A DNA stretch of 64,000 bases, taken from an uncultured Collinsella sp. GTDB taxonomy: Bacteria > Actinomycetota > Coriobacteriia > Coriobacteriales > Coriobacteriaceae. The stretch is taken from the NCBI GenBank assembly GCA_900544115.1, contig UQTW01000013.1, positions 1 through 64,000 of the forward strand, written 5' to 3'. The translations under genes were made by a program, and so were the position numbers. The notes below the pieces were generated by a model. It searched no databases and had not been told where the DNA came from. It saw only the letters and a program-made list of their open reading frames with translations. Shown piece after piece: positions 1 through 7,099 of this stretch (within the stretch, counting starts at the first letter, position 1; the number at the start of each line of letters is the position of its first letter).

Positions 1-1
1 C

Positions 2-913
2 TCCGAATACACGTTCAACGCCAAGGGCGGCGTCGTGCTCGCCACGGGCGGCTTCAGCGGCAACCACGAGCTCAGAAGCCGCTTCGCACCCCGACTCGAC
101 TCCTCCTACGGCACCACGGCGGACACATTCGGACTCACGCCCGACCTCGCCCGCGGAGACGGCATCCTCATGGGCGAAGCCGCAGGCGCGCAGCTCGTCG
201 ACATGGACGCCGTCGAGTGCATTCCCTATGCCGGCGGCCGCGTGCTCGACTATGCCGGGGCCGAAGTGTGGATCAATGCCGAGGGCGACAGATTCGTCAA
301 CGAGGAGGCCACCTTCGACGTCATCGCCGCCGCCATGCAGGAACAGACCGGGGGCTTCATGTGGACGATCACCGACGCCAAGTCCCAGAAGGGCGCCAAC
401 TTCGGATCGAAGCTCTCCGCCGGCCTCGTGAGGGAGGCCAGGTCCCTCACCGCGCTCGCCCACGACATCGGCATCTCGATCTAGAGGCTCAGCTTCACGA
501 TGAACAGCTACAACCGCATGGTCGCCCTGGGCAAGGACCCGCGTTTCGGACGCACGACCTTCCTGCAGACGATCGACACGCCGCCCTTCTACTACGGCAT
601 CGAGCGTCTGTGCGTGCACATCACGATGGGCGGACTCCTCATCGACGCAGACGCCCGGGTCCTCGACCGTATGAACGCCCCCGTCCCCGGCCTCTTCGCC
701 GCAGGCGAGACCACGGGCGGCGTCCACGGACGAAAGCGCCTCGGCGGCAACGCCCTCACCGACGCCTTCGTCTTCGGGCGCATCGCGGGTGCGGGCGCCG
801 CACGCCTCGCGCTTGGCCGCTGCCCCCCGGACGCATCAGCCCGCACTCCATCCGCACAGGGAGCCGCGCACCCGCGTGACGCAGAGCGGCTACATCAAGA
901 GCCGCTTCCTTGA
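2..913 (+). pseudogene. FAD-dependent fumarate-reductase-like flavoprotein, C-terminal remnant with in-frame stop
   Basis: The frame is open from the window edge and encodes the C-terminal part of an FAD_binding_2 family reductase (fumarate or urocanate reductase type). Visible hallmarks are VVLATGGF near the start, then GLFAAGETTGGVHG and NALTDAFVFGRIAGAGAA, the usual FAD-binding end of this family. A TAG at 482-484 interrupts the frame, and the same frame resumes directly with RLSFTMNSYNRMV, so a single G-to-T change (GAG to TAG) would explain it. Family homology stops near 825. From about 830 the frame runs into unrelated sequence and then out of frame through an M42 peptidase gene, ending at 913. 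Codon choice is more C-ending than in the genes that follow. It is probably non-functional. The 5' part lies outside the window. Confidence 0.75.
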
Positions 914-1388
914 CGACAAGCTGTCCGCGTCGATTCTGCTGGGTCTGGCTCGCGCCGTTGCTGACGGCGAGGTGACGCTCTCGCGCAAGGTGTCACTGCT
1001 CTTTACCGTGTACGAGGAGGTCGGTCACGGCGGCGCCTTTGTGCCGGCCGACACGCGCGAGATGATCAGCGTGGACATGGGCTGCGTGGGCGACGATCTG
1101 GGCTGCACCGAGCGCATGGTTTCGATCTGCGCCAAGGATTCGGGCGGTCCGTACAACTACGACCTGGTGACGACGCTGTCCAACATCGCGCGCGAGCTTG
1201 AGCTCGACTACGCGATCGATGTGTATCCGCACTACGGCTCCGACGTCGAGGCTACGCTTTCGGCTGGTTACGACATTCGCCACGGCCTGATCGGTCCCGG
1301 CGTGTACGCGAGCCACAACTACGAGCGCAGCCACATCGACGGCGCGCGCAATACCTACGAGCTCGTTCGCGCCTACGTTCAGCGCTAG
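862..1388 (+). pseudogene. M42 family aminopeptidase, 5'-truncated remnant
   Basis: This is the 3' half of a glutamyl-aminopeptidase/endoglucanase-like M42 metallopeptidase. About 173 residues remain of a family length near 350. Visible motifs are SRFLDDK (bridging metal Asp), YEEVGHGGA (catalytic and metal Glu), VDMG, and a late His in ASHNYERSH. The N-terminal part with the first metal-ligand His is missing, and no start codon with a ribosome site lies at the break. The break falls at about 830-862, where the flavoprotein remnant ends. A clean rho-independent terminator follows. It is unlikely to make an active enzyme. Either a deletion fused two genes or an assembly joined two sequences here. 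Confidence 0.75.
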
Positions 1389-1424
1389 GGGAAGCGGTTC
1401 ATAGCTTGGCTGACCAATTGCTCT

Positions 1425-1450
1425 AAGGCCCGATTGCTCGGGCCTTTTTT
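1425..1450 (+). terminator. Rho-independent terminator after the M42 remnant
   Basis: Seven-bp stem GGCCCGA/TCGGGCC with a TTGC loop, preceded by AA and followed by six T. It lies 37 bases past the M42 stop codon. Confidence 0.85.
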
Positions 1451-1453
1451 CAA

Positions 1454-1487
1454 TTCAGTCCGTTTAGTATTATCCTGTATAAGATAA
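1454..1487 (+). promoter_or_regulatory. Candidate promoter and overlapping inverted repeat before the HTH-HipA gene
   Basis: TTCAGT (1454-1459) and TATAAG (1478-1483) are 18 bases apart, a plausible -35/-10 pair. TTATC-N8-GATAA (1470-1487) overlaps the -10 and could be an operator for the HTH domain of the gene it precedes. This is inference from position only. Confidence 0.35.
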
Positions 1488-1529
1488 GTTATTTTAACGC
1501 GTGAAATACTTAACGAGGTGATGCGGCGC

Positions 1530-2903
1530 ATGGATACATCGGAATACTTATCTATGGGTGATGCCGCCCGTCTACTAGGCGTCACAAAGGCTCGCATATC
1601 GCAACTGGCGGCATCCGGAACGCTCGCATGCAATACTGTGGGTGGACGGAAGATGGTTGAGTATAATTCCGCGATCGCCTATCAAAAGGTCCGCAAACGA
1701 GGGCGCCGTCCTGCAGCCGATGTGGGGCGCAAGTTTACGCTGATGTCGGCCGACCATGAGGTCGCGCATGTCTCATTTGATCCGACGCGCGAGTTTCCCT
1801 TCGAAATCGCCGAGGTCCTCGATACGCAACGAATGCCGTTTGGCACGTGTTCGAGCTTTTCTCCAACGGTGAATAAGCGGGAGCTCAACGTGTGGTGGAG
1901 CCATCGGTCGGTGCCCGATGTTCGCCCTGGGCTTATCTCGCGCTACCGCGAGCTGGGGGTTGTCAGCGGCGTTGAGGTGCCGGTTCAGTGCCTGGGCCTC
2001 TCGCTTTCGGATTGCTATTGGCTGCGGCCGACCGATTGTGCCGAACTCAAATGGCAAAACATCAATTATTTTGAGAACGAATTTGAGCGATCGGCGCCCG
2101 AAGAGCGTTCGGGTTGGCTGGAAGGCATCGGTCTTAAAAATCCGGATAACACGTCCGAGGGCGAGCTTCCTAAATCGTGGATGATCCGAAACGGCATTCG
2201 CATTTTGGCTAAAGGACGCGGCATGGACGATCAGCGTCCCTTTAACGAGGCGGTTGCAACGGCTCTGCATCGTCGCTTGCTGTCGGAGGGCGAGTTTGTT
2301 CCTTATACGGTTGAGCGGATGTTCGATGGCCCTGTGTGTCTGTGCGACGACTTTCTTGACGGCCGCGAGGAATACGTTCCGGCTGTTTACGTTAAGGGCG
2401 CACTTGGTAGCCAGCGGGGAGACTCGACATACGATCGATACTGTCGCTACCTTGGCAAGCATGGTGCCGATGAGGTCGCTGTGAGAAGGTCTATGTCGCA
2501 GATGATTGTCTGCGATGCCCTTTTGGCCAACAGCGACCGCCATTGGCGAAACTTCGGCATCATCCGTAATGTCGACACCCTGGAGATAAAACCTGCACCG
2601 CTGTTCGATAGCGGCAACTGTCTGTGGTATAACGTGCCAACTGTCTTGCTCGCGGCTGGGGAGTTTGGGTTTTCCGCTAAGCCGTTTGGGCCCGACCCTT
2701 CCGCTCAGCTGGCGCTTGCGGACTCGCTCGATTGGTTCGATTCATCGCGGCTCAACGGATTTGTTGATGAGGCGATCGAGATTCTTTCGCAGAGCGAATG
2801 GGCGACGGCGGAGGGTCGACTCGAGGCCATTTGCCGCGGCCTCGAGCGTCGCGTAATCGAGGTTGGTGCCGCTGTTGAGGTACTTCGACACGTGCAGCGA
2901 TAA
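1530..2903 (+). CDS. HTH-domain protein fused to a HipA-like kinase
   Basis: Encodes 457 residues. Residues 5-55 form an excisionase/MerR-like helix-turn-helix (MGDAARLLGVTKARISQLAASG), followed by a basic linker (KVRKRGRRP). The C-terminal half carries the HipA-type kinase signature ANSDRHWRNFG (DRHxxN catalytic loop) and then APLFDSGN (metal-binding loop). HipA kinases phosphorylate protein targets such as glutamyl-tRNA synthetase and are usually encoded with a separate HipB repressor. No hipB lies beside this gene, so the N-terminal HTH may supply DNA binding in cis. The ATG at 1530 is chosen because GAGG at 1515-1518 lies 11 bases upstream; GTG 1518 and ATG 1521 are too close to it. The gene converges on mnmA with only 8 bases between. 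Its target and any toxicity are unknown. Confidence 0.75.
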   Translation: MDTSEYLSMGDAARLLGVTKARISQLAASGTLACNTVGGRKMVEYNSAIAYQKVRKRGRRPAADVGRKFTLMSADHEVAHVSFDPTREFPFEIAEVLDTQRMPFGTCSSFSPTVNKRELNVWWSHRSVPDVRPGLISRYRELGVVSGVEVPVQCLGLSLSDCYWLRPTDCAELKWQNINYFENEFERSAPEERSGWLEGIGLKNPDNTSEGELPKSWMIRNGIRILAKGRGMDDQRPFNEAVATALHRRLLSEGEFVPYTVERMFDGPVCLCDDFLDGREEYVPAVYVKGALGSQRGDSTYDRYCRYLGKHGADEVAVRRSMSQMIVCDALLANSDRHWRNFGIIRNVDTLEIKPAPLFDSGNCLWYNVPTVLLAAGEFGFSAKPFGPDPSAQLALADSLDWFDSSRLNGFVDEAIEILSQSEWATAEGRLEAICRGLERRVIEVGAAVEVLRHVQR

Positions 2904-2911
2904 ACCCACGG

Positions 2912-4012
2912 CTACTTAAGTGCGCCGGTCACGGTACCGCCGCCCAGGACGATGTCGCCGCGATAGACTACAACGGCCTGGCCGGGGGCGATGGGTCGTT
3001 GCGGCTCGTCAAAAGTTAGCAGCATTTGTCCGCCGGCGCCACGTGTAAGGGTTGCTGCCTGGTCTTTCTGACGGTAGCGGTACTTGGCGCCCACGCGGAT
3101 GCCGCCGGCGTCGAGCTCCGCCTCCATGTGGTCGGCGGGGGCGCTCCAGATCCAGTCGTTGGCCGTGAGCGCTGTGGCCGCCAGGTCCTCGGCCTCGCCC
3201 AGATGCACGGTGTTGTTGGCGGCGTCGACGCCCGTTACGTACACGGGATGCGCCATCGCAACGCCCAGGCCCTTGCGCTGGCCGATGGTGTAGCGCAGCG
3301 CGCCGTTGTGGCGCCCGACCACGCTGCCGTCGCGCCACACAATGTCGCCCGGTGCAGCGGGATGTCCGCAGCGGCGCTCGATATAGCCCGCGTAGTTACC
3401 GTCTGGAATAAAGCAGATATCCTCGCTTTCGGCCTTCTTGGCGTTGGTAAAGCCCTGCTCGGCGGCAATCCGGCGCACGTTGCGCTCCTTGTCCAGACCC
3501 GCCAGCGGAAAAATCGTGCGCGCCAGACGCTCCTGCGTAAGCGAATACAAAAAGTAACTCTGGTCCTTTTTGGGGTCCTCGCCGCGATGCAGCTGCCAGG
3601 TGCCGTCTGCCGCCTGGCTTGTTTTGGCGTAATGGCCCGTGGCGATGTAGTCGCAGCCCATGTCCAGCGCTGCATCGAGCAGCGCGCCAAACTTAATGTG
3701 GCGGTTGCAGATAATGCACGGATTGGGCGTCAGCCCCTCCTGGTAGGCGTTCACAAAGCGCTCGATTACGTTACGGTCGAAGGTTTGCTGCAAGTCGAGC
3801 ACATGGTGGGGAATGCCTATGCGCTCGGCGACGGCCTCTGCGTCGGCGATGTCGCGGTCGACCTTACTCATGCCCGTGGCGGGGTCGGGTGCGGGGCAGG
3901 TGAGGCGCATGGTGGCGCCGACACATTCGTAGCCCTGGCTTTTGAGCAGATACGCGGTCACGCTGGAATCGACGCCGCCGCTCATGGCGACGAGCACGCG
4001 CTTGTTGTGCAT
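2912..4012 (-). CDS. mnmA: tRNA-specific 2-thiouridylase MnmA
   Basis: Adds the 2-thio group to U34 of tRNA-Lys, -Glu and -Gln using ATP and sulfur relayed from a cysteine desulfurase; cytosolic. The 366-residue length is normal for the family. The N-terminal PP-loop AMSGGVDSSV (residues 9-18) binds ATP. The two catalytic cysteines appear as C99 in TPNPCIICN and C200 in SEDICFIPDG. The Ser/Thr-rich TGHYAK and the GQRKGLGV segment are also typical. AAGGAG lies 9 bases before the ATG. The gene lies downstream of cysK on the same strand, separated by a terminator, so it is probably transcribed on its own. No cysteine desulfurase gene is adjacent. Confidence 0.95.
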   Translation of the reverse strand: MHNKRVLVAMSGGVDSSVTAYLLKSQGYECVGATMRLTCPAPDPATGMSKVDRDIADAEAVAERIGIPHHVLDLQQTFDRNVIERFVNAYQEGLTPNPCIICNRHIKFGALLDAALDMGCDYIATGHYAKTSQAADGTWQLHRGEDPKKDQSYFLYSLTQERLARTIFPLAGLDKERNVRRIAAEQGFTNAKKAESEDICFIPDGNYAGYIERRCGHPAAPGDIVWRDGSVVGRHNGALRYTIGQRKGLGVAMAHPVYVTGVDAANNTVHLGEAEDLAATALTANDWIWSAPADHMEAELDAGGIRVGAKYRYRQKDQAATLTRGAGGQMLLTFDEPQRPIAPGQAVVVYRGDIVLGGGTVTGALK

Positions 4013-4041
4013 GAGGAGGTTCTCCTTGGTGGCATGTGGCC

Positions 4042-4080
4042 AAAAAAGAAAAGCGGCGCGGGAGGCTGGTTCCGCGCCGC
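4042..4080 (-). terminator. Terminator downstream of cysK
   Basis: Read on the minus strand: a GC-rich stem GCGGCGCGGA/TCCCGCGCCGC followed by TTTTCTTTTTT. It separates cysK from mnmA. Confidence 0.8.
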
Positions 4081-4193
4081 AGACATTGTAGCAAGTTCGG
4101 ACGTCTCGTGGGGCATCCTGTTGGGATGAGCTCAGGCTGCCAGAAGAGAGGGGAGACCGGCGTGCCTTGGACTCGTTCTAAGAACGAGAAGCT

Positions 4194-5132
4194 CTAGTCC
4201 TGGAAGAGCGCCGTGGACAGGTAGCGCTCGCCGGTGTCGGCGAGCAGCGCCACGATGGTCTTGCCTTCGTTCTCGGGGCGCTTGGCCAGCTGCAGAGCGG
4301 CCCAGACGGCGGCGCCGGACGAAATGCCCACGAGCACGCCTTCCTTGTGGCCCACGGCGCGGCCGGTGGCAAAGGCATCGTCGTTCTCGACGGGGATGAT
4401 CTCGTCATAGACCTGGGTGTCGAGGACGTCGGGCACAAAGCCGGCACCGATACCCTGGATCTTGTGCGGGCCGGCCTGGCCCTTAGAGAGCACCGGGGAG
4501 GTGGCGGGCTCGACGGCGACGACCTGAATCTCGGGGTTTTGCTCCTTGAGGAACTCGCCCACGCCGGTCACGGTGCCGCCGGTGCCGACGCCGGCGACGA
4601 AGATGTCGACCTTGCCGTCGGTGTCGTCCCAGATCTCGGGGCCGGTCGTGGCCTTGTGAATGGCCGGGTTCGCGGGGTTCACAAACTGGCCGGCGATGAT
4701 GCTGTTGGGAGTTTCCTTCTGCAGCTCCTCGGCCTTGGCGATAGCGCCCTTCATGCCCTTGGAGCCGTCGGTGAGCACGAGCTGTGCGCCGTATGCCTGC
4801 ATGAGCTTGCGGCGCTCGACGGACATGGTCTCGGGCATAGTGATGATCACCTTGTAGCCGCGGGCCGCCGCCACCGAGGCGATGCCGACGCCGGTGTTGC
4901 CGCTCGTGGGCTCGATGATGGTGTAGTCGCCACCGCGCACGAGCTTGCCGGCCTTCTCGGCCTCGTCAATCATGTTCTTGGCGACGCGGTCTTTGACGGA
5001 CCCGGCGGGGTTGAAGTATTCCAATTTGACGAGCACACGGGCCTTGAGGTCATCGTCGGCCTCGAAGTGGGTGAGCTCCAGAAGCGGGGTGTGGCCGATA
5101 AGCTGATCGATGGACGTGTAAACATTGCTCAT
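4194..5132 (-). CDS. cysK: Cysteine synthase A (O-acetylserine sulfhydrylase)
   Basis: A PLP enzyme that makes L-cysteine from O-acetylserine and sulfide. The 312 residues match the CysK/CysM fold. The PLP lysine is K47 in NPAGSVKDR, the asparagine loop is TSGNTG (76-81), and the phosphate-binding loop is GVGTGGTVTG. GPHKIQGIGAGFVP is typical of CysK rather than CysM. GGAGG lies a few bases upstream of the ATG. A sigma70-like promoter is visible upstream, and an Rrf2 regulator gene is divergent, an arrangement like CymR control of cysteine genes in Firmicutes. Regulation by cysteine supply is therefore likely but not shown. Confidence 0.95.
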   Translation of the reverse strand: MSNVYTSIDQLIGHTPLLELTHFEADDDLKARVLVKLEYFNPAGSVKDRVAKNMIDEAEKAGKLVRGGDYTIIEPTSGNTGVGIASVAAARGYKVIITMPETMSVERRKLMQAYGAQLVLTDGSKGMKGAIAKAEELQKETPNSIIAGQFVNPANPAIHKATTGPEIWDDTDGKVDIFVAGVGTGGTVTGVGEFLKEQNPEIQVVAVEPATSPVLSKGQAGPHKIQGIGAGFVPDVLDTQVYDEIIPVENDDAFATGRAVGHKEGVLVGISSGAAVWAALQLAKRPENEGKTIVALLADTGERYLSTALFQD

Positions 5133-5200
5133 GGTGAACCTCCAAAGTGTTCAAATGACTGGATACCGTGTGGTTTTACGGTGTGTGTGGCAGCGAAACC

Positions 5201-5217
5201 CACAAACCTTATAGGTT
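5201..5217. promoter_or_regulatory. AACCT-N3-AGGTT inverted repeat in the cysK leader
   Basis: A 5-3-5 palindrome just downstream of the predicted cysK start point and between two divergent genes. It is a possible binding site for the adjacent Rrf2 protein. No match to a known box is claimed. Confidence 0.3.
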
Positions 5218-5239
5218 GTTCGTTTTGCTGTTGGCAAGC

Positions 5240-5268
5240 ATAGTAGACAGTAAAGCCTAGTAACGCAA
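5240..5268 (-). promoter_or_regulatory. Predicted cysK promoter
   Basis: On the minus strand TTGCGT (-35, 5263-5268) and TACTAT (-10, 5240-5245) are separated by exactly 17 bases. The predicted start point lies about 100 bases before the cysK ATG, leaving a leader able to hold regulatory sites. Confidence 0.6.
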
Positions 5269-5385
5269 TAGGAAATAGAAGATTATTACGAGTCGATTAA
5301 CCATCTTGACGGGAATAGGTATTTTCAAAACCAATTTTTCGGCTAGAATTTCTACGAATTAAAAGACCGAAAGGCAGCTATATAT

Positions 5386-5814
5386 ATGTTGGTTTCCACA
5401 AAGGGCAGATATGCCCTGCGCGTTATGGTCGACCTGGCCGAGCACCAGGCGACAGGCCGTATCCCGCTTAAAGAGATTGCGGCGCGTCAGGGTATTTCGG
5501 AGAAGTACCTCGAGAATATTCTGGCTACGCTCGTGCGCGCCAACATGCTCTCGGGCATGCGCGGCAAGGGCGGCGGCTATGTGCTCACGCGCCCGCCCGA
5601 GCAGTACACGGTGGGCGAGATCTTGCGCCTGACCGAGGGCAGTCTGGCGCCGGTCGCCTGCCTGGATGGCGACTGCAAGGGTTGCTCGCGCTCTGACGAG
5701 TGCCCCACGCTCGACGTGTGGAAGAACCTGGACAAGCTTATCAACGATTACCTCGACGGCGTGACGCTCGACCAGCTCGTCGCCCCCAACGAAGGCTACG
5801 ACTACGTCATCTAA
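5386..5814 (+). CDS. Rrf2 family transcriptional regulator (IscR/CymR type)
   Basis: Encodes 142 residues. The N-terminal winged helix starts MLVSTKGRYALRVMVDLA, with GISEKYLENILATL as recognition region and RGKGGGYVL as wing. Four cysteines, C92, C97, C100 and C106, lie where IscR-type proteins hold a [2Fe-2S] cluster, so it may sense iron-sulfur or redox state. CymR-type cysteine regulators are also in this family. The gene is divergent from cysK across about 250 bases, which suggests cysK and perhaps itself as targets. TAGAAT at 5344-5349 could be its -10. A hairpin follows the stop, then a strong bidirectional terminator. Confidence 0.85.
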   Translation: MLVSTKGRYALRVMVDLAEHQATGRIPLKEIAARQGISEKYLENILATLVRANMLSGMRGKGGGYVLTRPPEQYTVGEILRLTEGSLAPVACLDGDCKGCSRSDECPTLDVWKNLDKLINDYLDGVTLDQLVAPNEGYDYVI

Positions 5815-5883
5815 CCCCACTTGCCATGTGGGGGCAGGGTGGAAATGGTAGATTTTCTTGCCCTCTGAGACTTGGCAAATAAG

Positions 5884-5917
5884 AAGGCCGCCCATTTTTT
5901 GCGATGGGCGGCCTTTG
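5884..5917. terminator. Bidirectional terminator between the Rrf2 and YvlD-type genes
   Basis: Ten-bp perfect stem GGCCGCCCAT/ATGGGCGGCC with A-rich left and T-rich right flanks. It can serve the convergent genes on both sides. Confidence 0.85.
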
Positions 5918-5951
5918 ATTTGGTCCGATGCGTTTGTGCGTCGGGGGCGTT

Positions 5952-6317
5952 CTACTCTTCGGCAATACTATCGAGGATGCTGCGCATGATGGACACTAGG
6001 ATGCTGCCCATAAAGGCCGAGCCAAAGCCGGCGATGGAGATGCCGACGCCCAACAGGTTGACCGACAGGTAGCTGGCGAGCTCCAGCATAAAGCTGTTGA
6101 GCACGAGCTGGAAAATGCCGAGCGTAATGATCGTGAGCGGCAGCGAGATGACCGTGAGGAACGGTTTGACGAACGAATCGACGATGTTGAGGAACAGTCC
6201 CACAAAGGCAAAGCAGACCCAGGCCTCGGCAAAGCCGAAGGGTTGGATACCGGGGACGAGGAACGTGGCGATCGCGATGGCGATCGAGGTGAAGAGCCAG
6301 TTAAGCATAAAGCGCAT
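5952..6317 (-). CDS. YvlD-type small membrane protein (phage holin 4 superfamily)
   Basis: Encodes 121 residues with four hydrophobic segments and little else. Residues 1-30 (MRFMLNWLFTSIAIAIATFLV) and the central PFLTVISLPLTIITLGIFQLVLNSFML match the PF04020 family, which includes Bacillus YvlD. The holin label is by superfamily only. There is no lysin or phage gene nearby, so a chromosomal envelope role is more likely. The function is unknown. Confidence 0.75.
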   Translation of the reverse strand: MRFMLNWLFTSIAIAIATFLVPGIQPFGFAEAWVCFAFVGLFLNIVDSFVKPFLTVISLPLTIITLGIFQLVLNSFMLELASYLSVNLLGVGISIAGFGSAFMGSILVSIMRSILDSIAEE

Positions 6318-6642
6318 GGCGTGAATCCTTTCTTGCGCCGGGGTTGCTGGCGTCGCGTGAAGCGGCTTGCGGCGGCGACTTGGATGGTTGCGCGGGCGCG
6401 CCGCGGTGTTTGGGCGCCCATTGTCTCAAATATTCGTGGAGCTTACGTGCGCATTCGGTTTCTAAGCGGCGTTCGTCCTGAAAAACGTGCCGCTGACAGA
6501 GAGTCTTGTCGCTTTAGTTTGGTGGTGTGCTACACTGCTACGGGCAAATGCTCCATGCATTAGTTTTATTGCATAGAACGGGCGAACGATGCCCGATGTC
6601 AGTATCAACTTCGATGCCTTTTGGCGGGTTTGGCGGTGATCG
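6318..6642. other. Intergenic region with predicted promoter for the YerC-type gene
   Basis: A 325-base gap between divergent genes. TGCTACACT (TACACT at 6531-6536) looks like an extended -10, with TTGTCG at 6506-6511 as a weak -35 at 19-base spacing. Two small inverted repeats follow: ATGCA/TGCAT around 6554-6574 and CGGGC-N7-GCCCG around 6579-6595. They could be autoregulatory sites. No coding sequence is seen. Confidence 0.4.
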
Positions 6643-6942
6643 ATGAATATCGAGAACATGTTTGACAAGCCTGATGTCAAGCAGCTGGTCCACGCATTTA
6701 GTCTTTTGGACGACGAGAACGATATCCAGGCGTTTTTAACCGATATCTGCACACCGCGCGAGATCTGCGATCTTTCTCAGCGCCTGCAGGTCGCGCGCTA
6801 TCTGGATGAGGGCGAGCCCTATGTTGAGGTTCAGGCCCGCACCGGCGCTTCGTCCACCACGGTGAGCCGCGTATCCAAGGCACTTAATGGCGAGTACGGT
6901 GGCTATCGCAAGATCCTCATCAAACTGGAGGATGGCGAGTAG
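6643..6942 (+). CDS. YerC/YecD family TrpR-like DNA-binding protein
   Basis: Encodes 99 residues matching the TrpR-related YerC/YecD family. Features are the helical N-terminus, LTDICTPREICDLSQRLQVARYL, and a helix-turn-helix in VQARTGASSTTVSRVSKAL. The C-terminus, GGYRKILIKL, is also typical. The function is unproven in most species; it is presumed to be a small repressor. No tryptophan genes lie nearby. It ends in a clear terminator before the addBA pair, so it is likely monocistronic. Confidence 0.85.
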   Translation: MNIENMFDKPDVKQLVHAFSLLDDENDIQAFLTDICTPREICDLSQRLQVARYLDEGEPYVEVQARTGASSTTVSRVSKALNGEYGGYRKILIKLEDGE

Positions 6943-6968
6943 GCCAGCGGCGACAAACGAATTGCGCA

Positions 6969-6996
6969 GAACCGTCCCTTCGGGGGCGGTTTTTTG
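6969..6996 (+). terminator. Terminator after the YerC-type gene
   Basis: Stem AACCGTCCC/GGGGCGGTT with a UUCG-type loop, followed by TTTTT. Confidence 0.85.
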
Positions 6997-7099
6997 ATCC
7001 CTCGGGGACGGAGGAAATCTGTTGGCGTGGGGCAAATCTGTCCGCGTGGGCGGGTAGGATGGATGCATTGATTATTGCGAACGGTTTGAGTGGAGGACC

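Noticed and set aside
5952..6317. Holin gene as a sign of a prophage
   Set aside because: PF04020 membrane proteins are common chromosomal proteins, and no lysin, portal, terminase or integrase gene is in the window.
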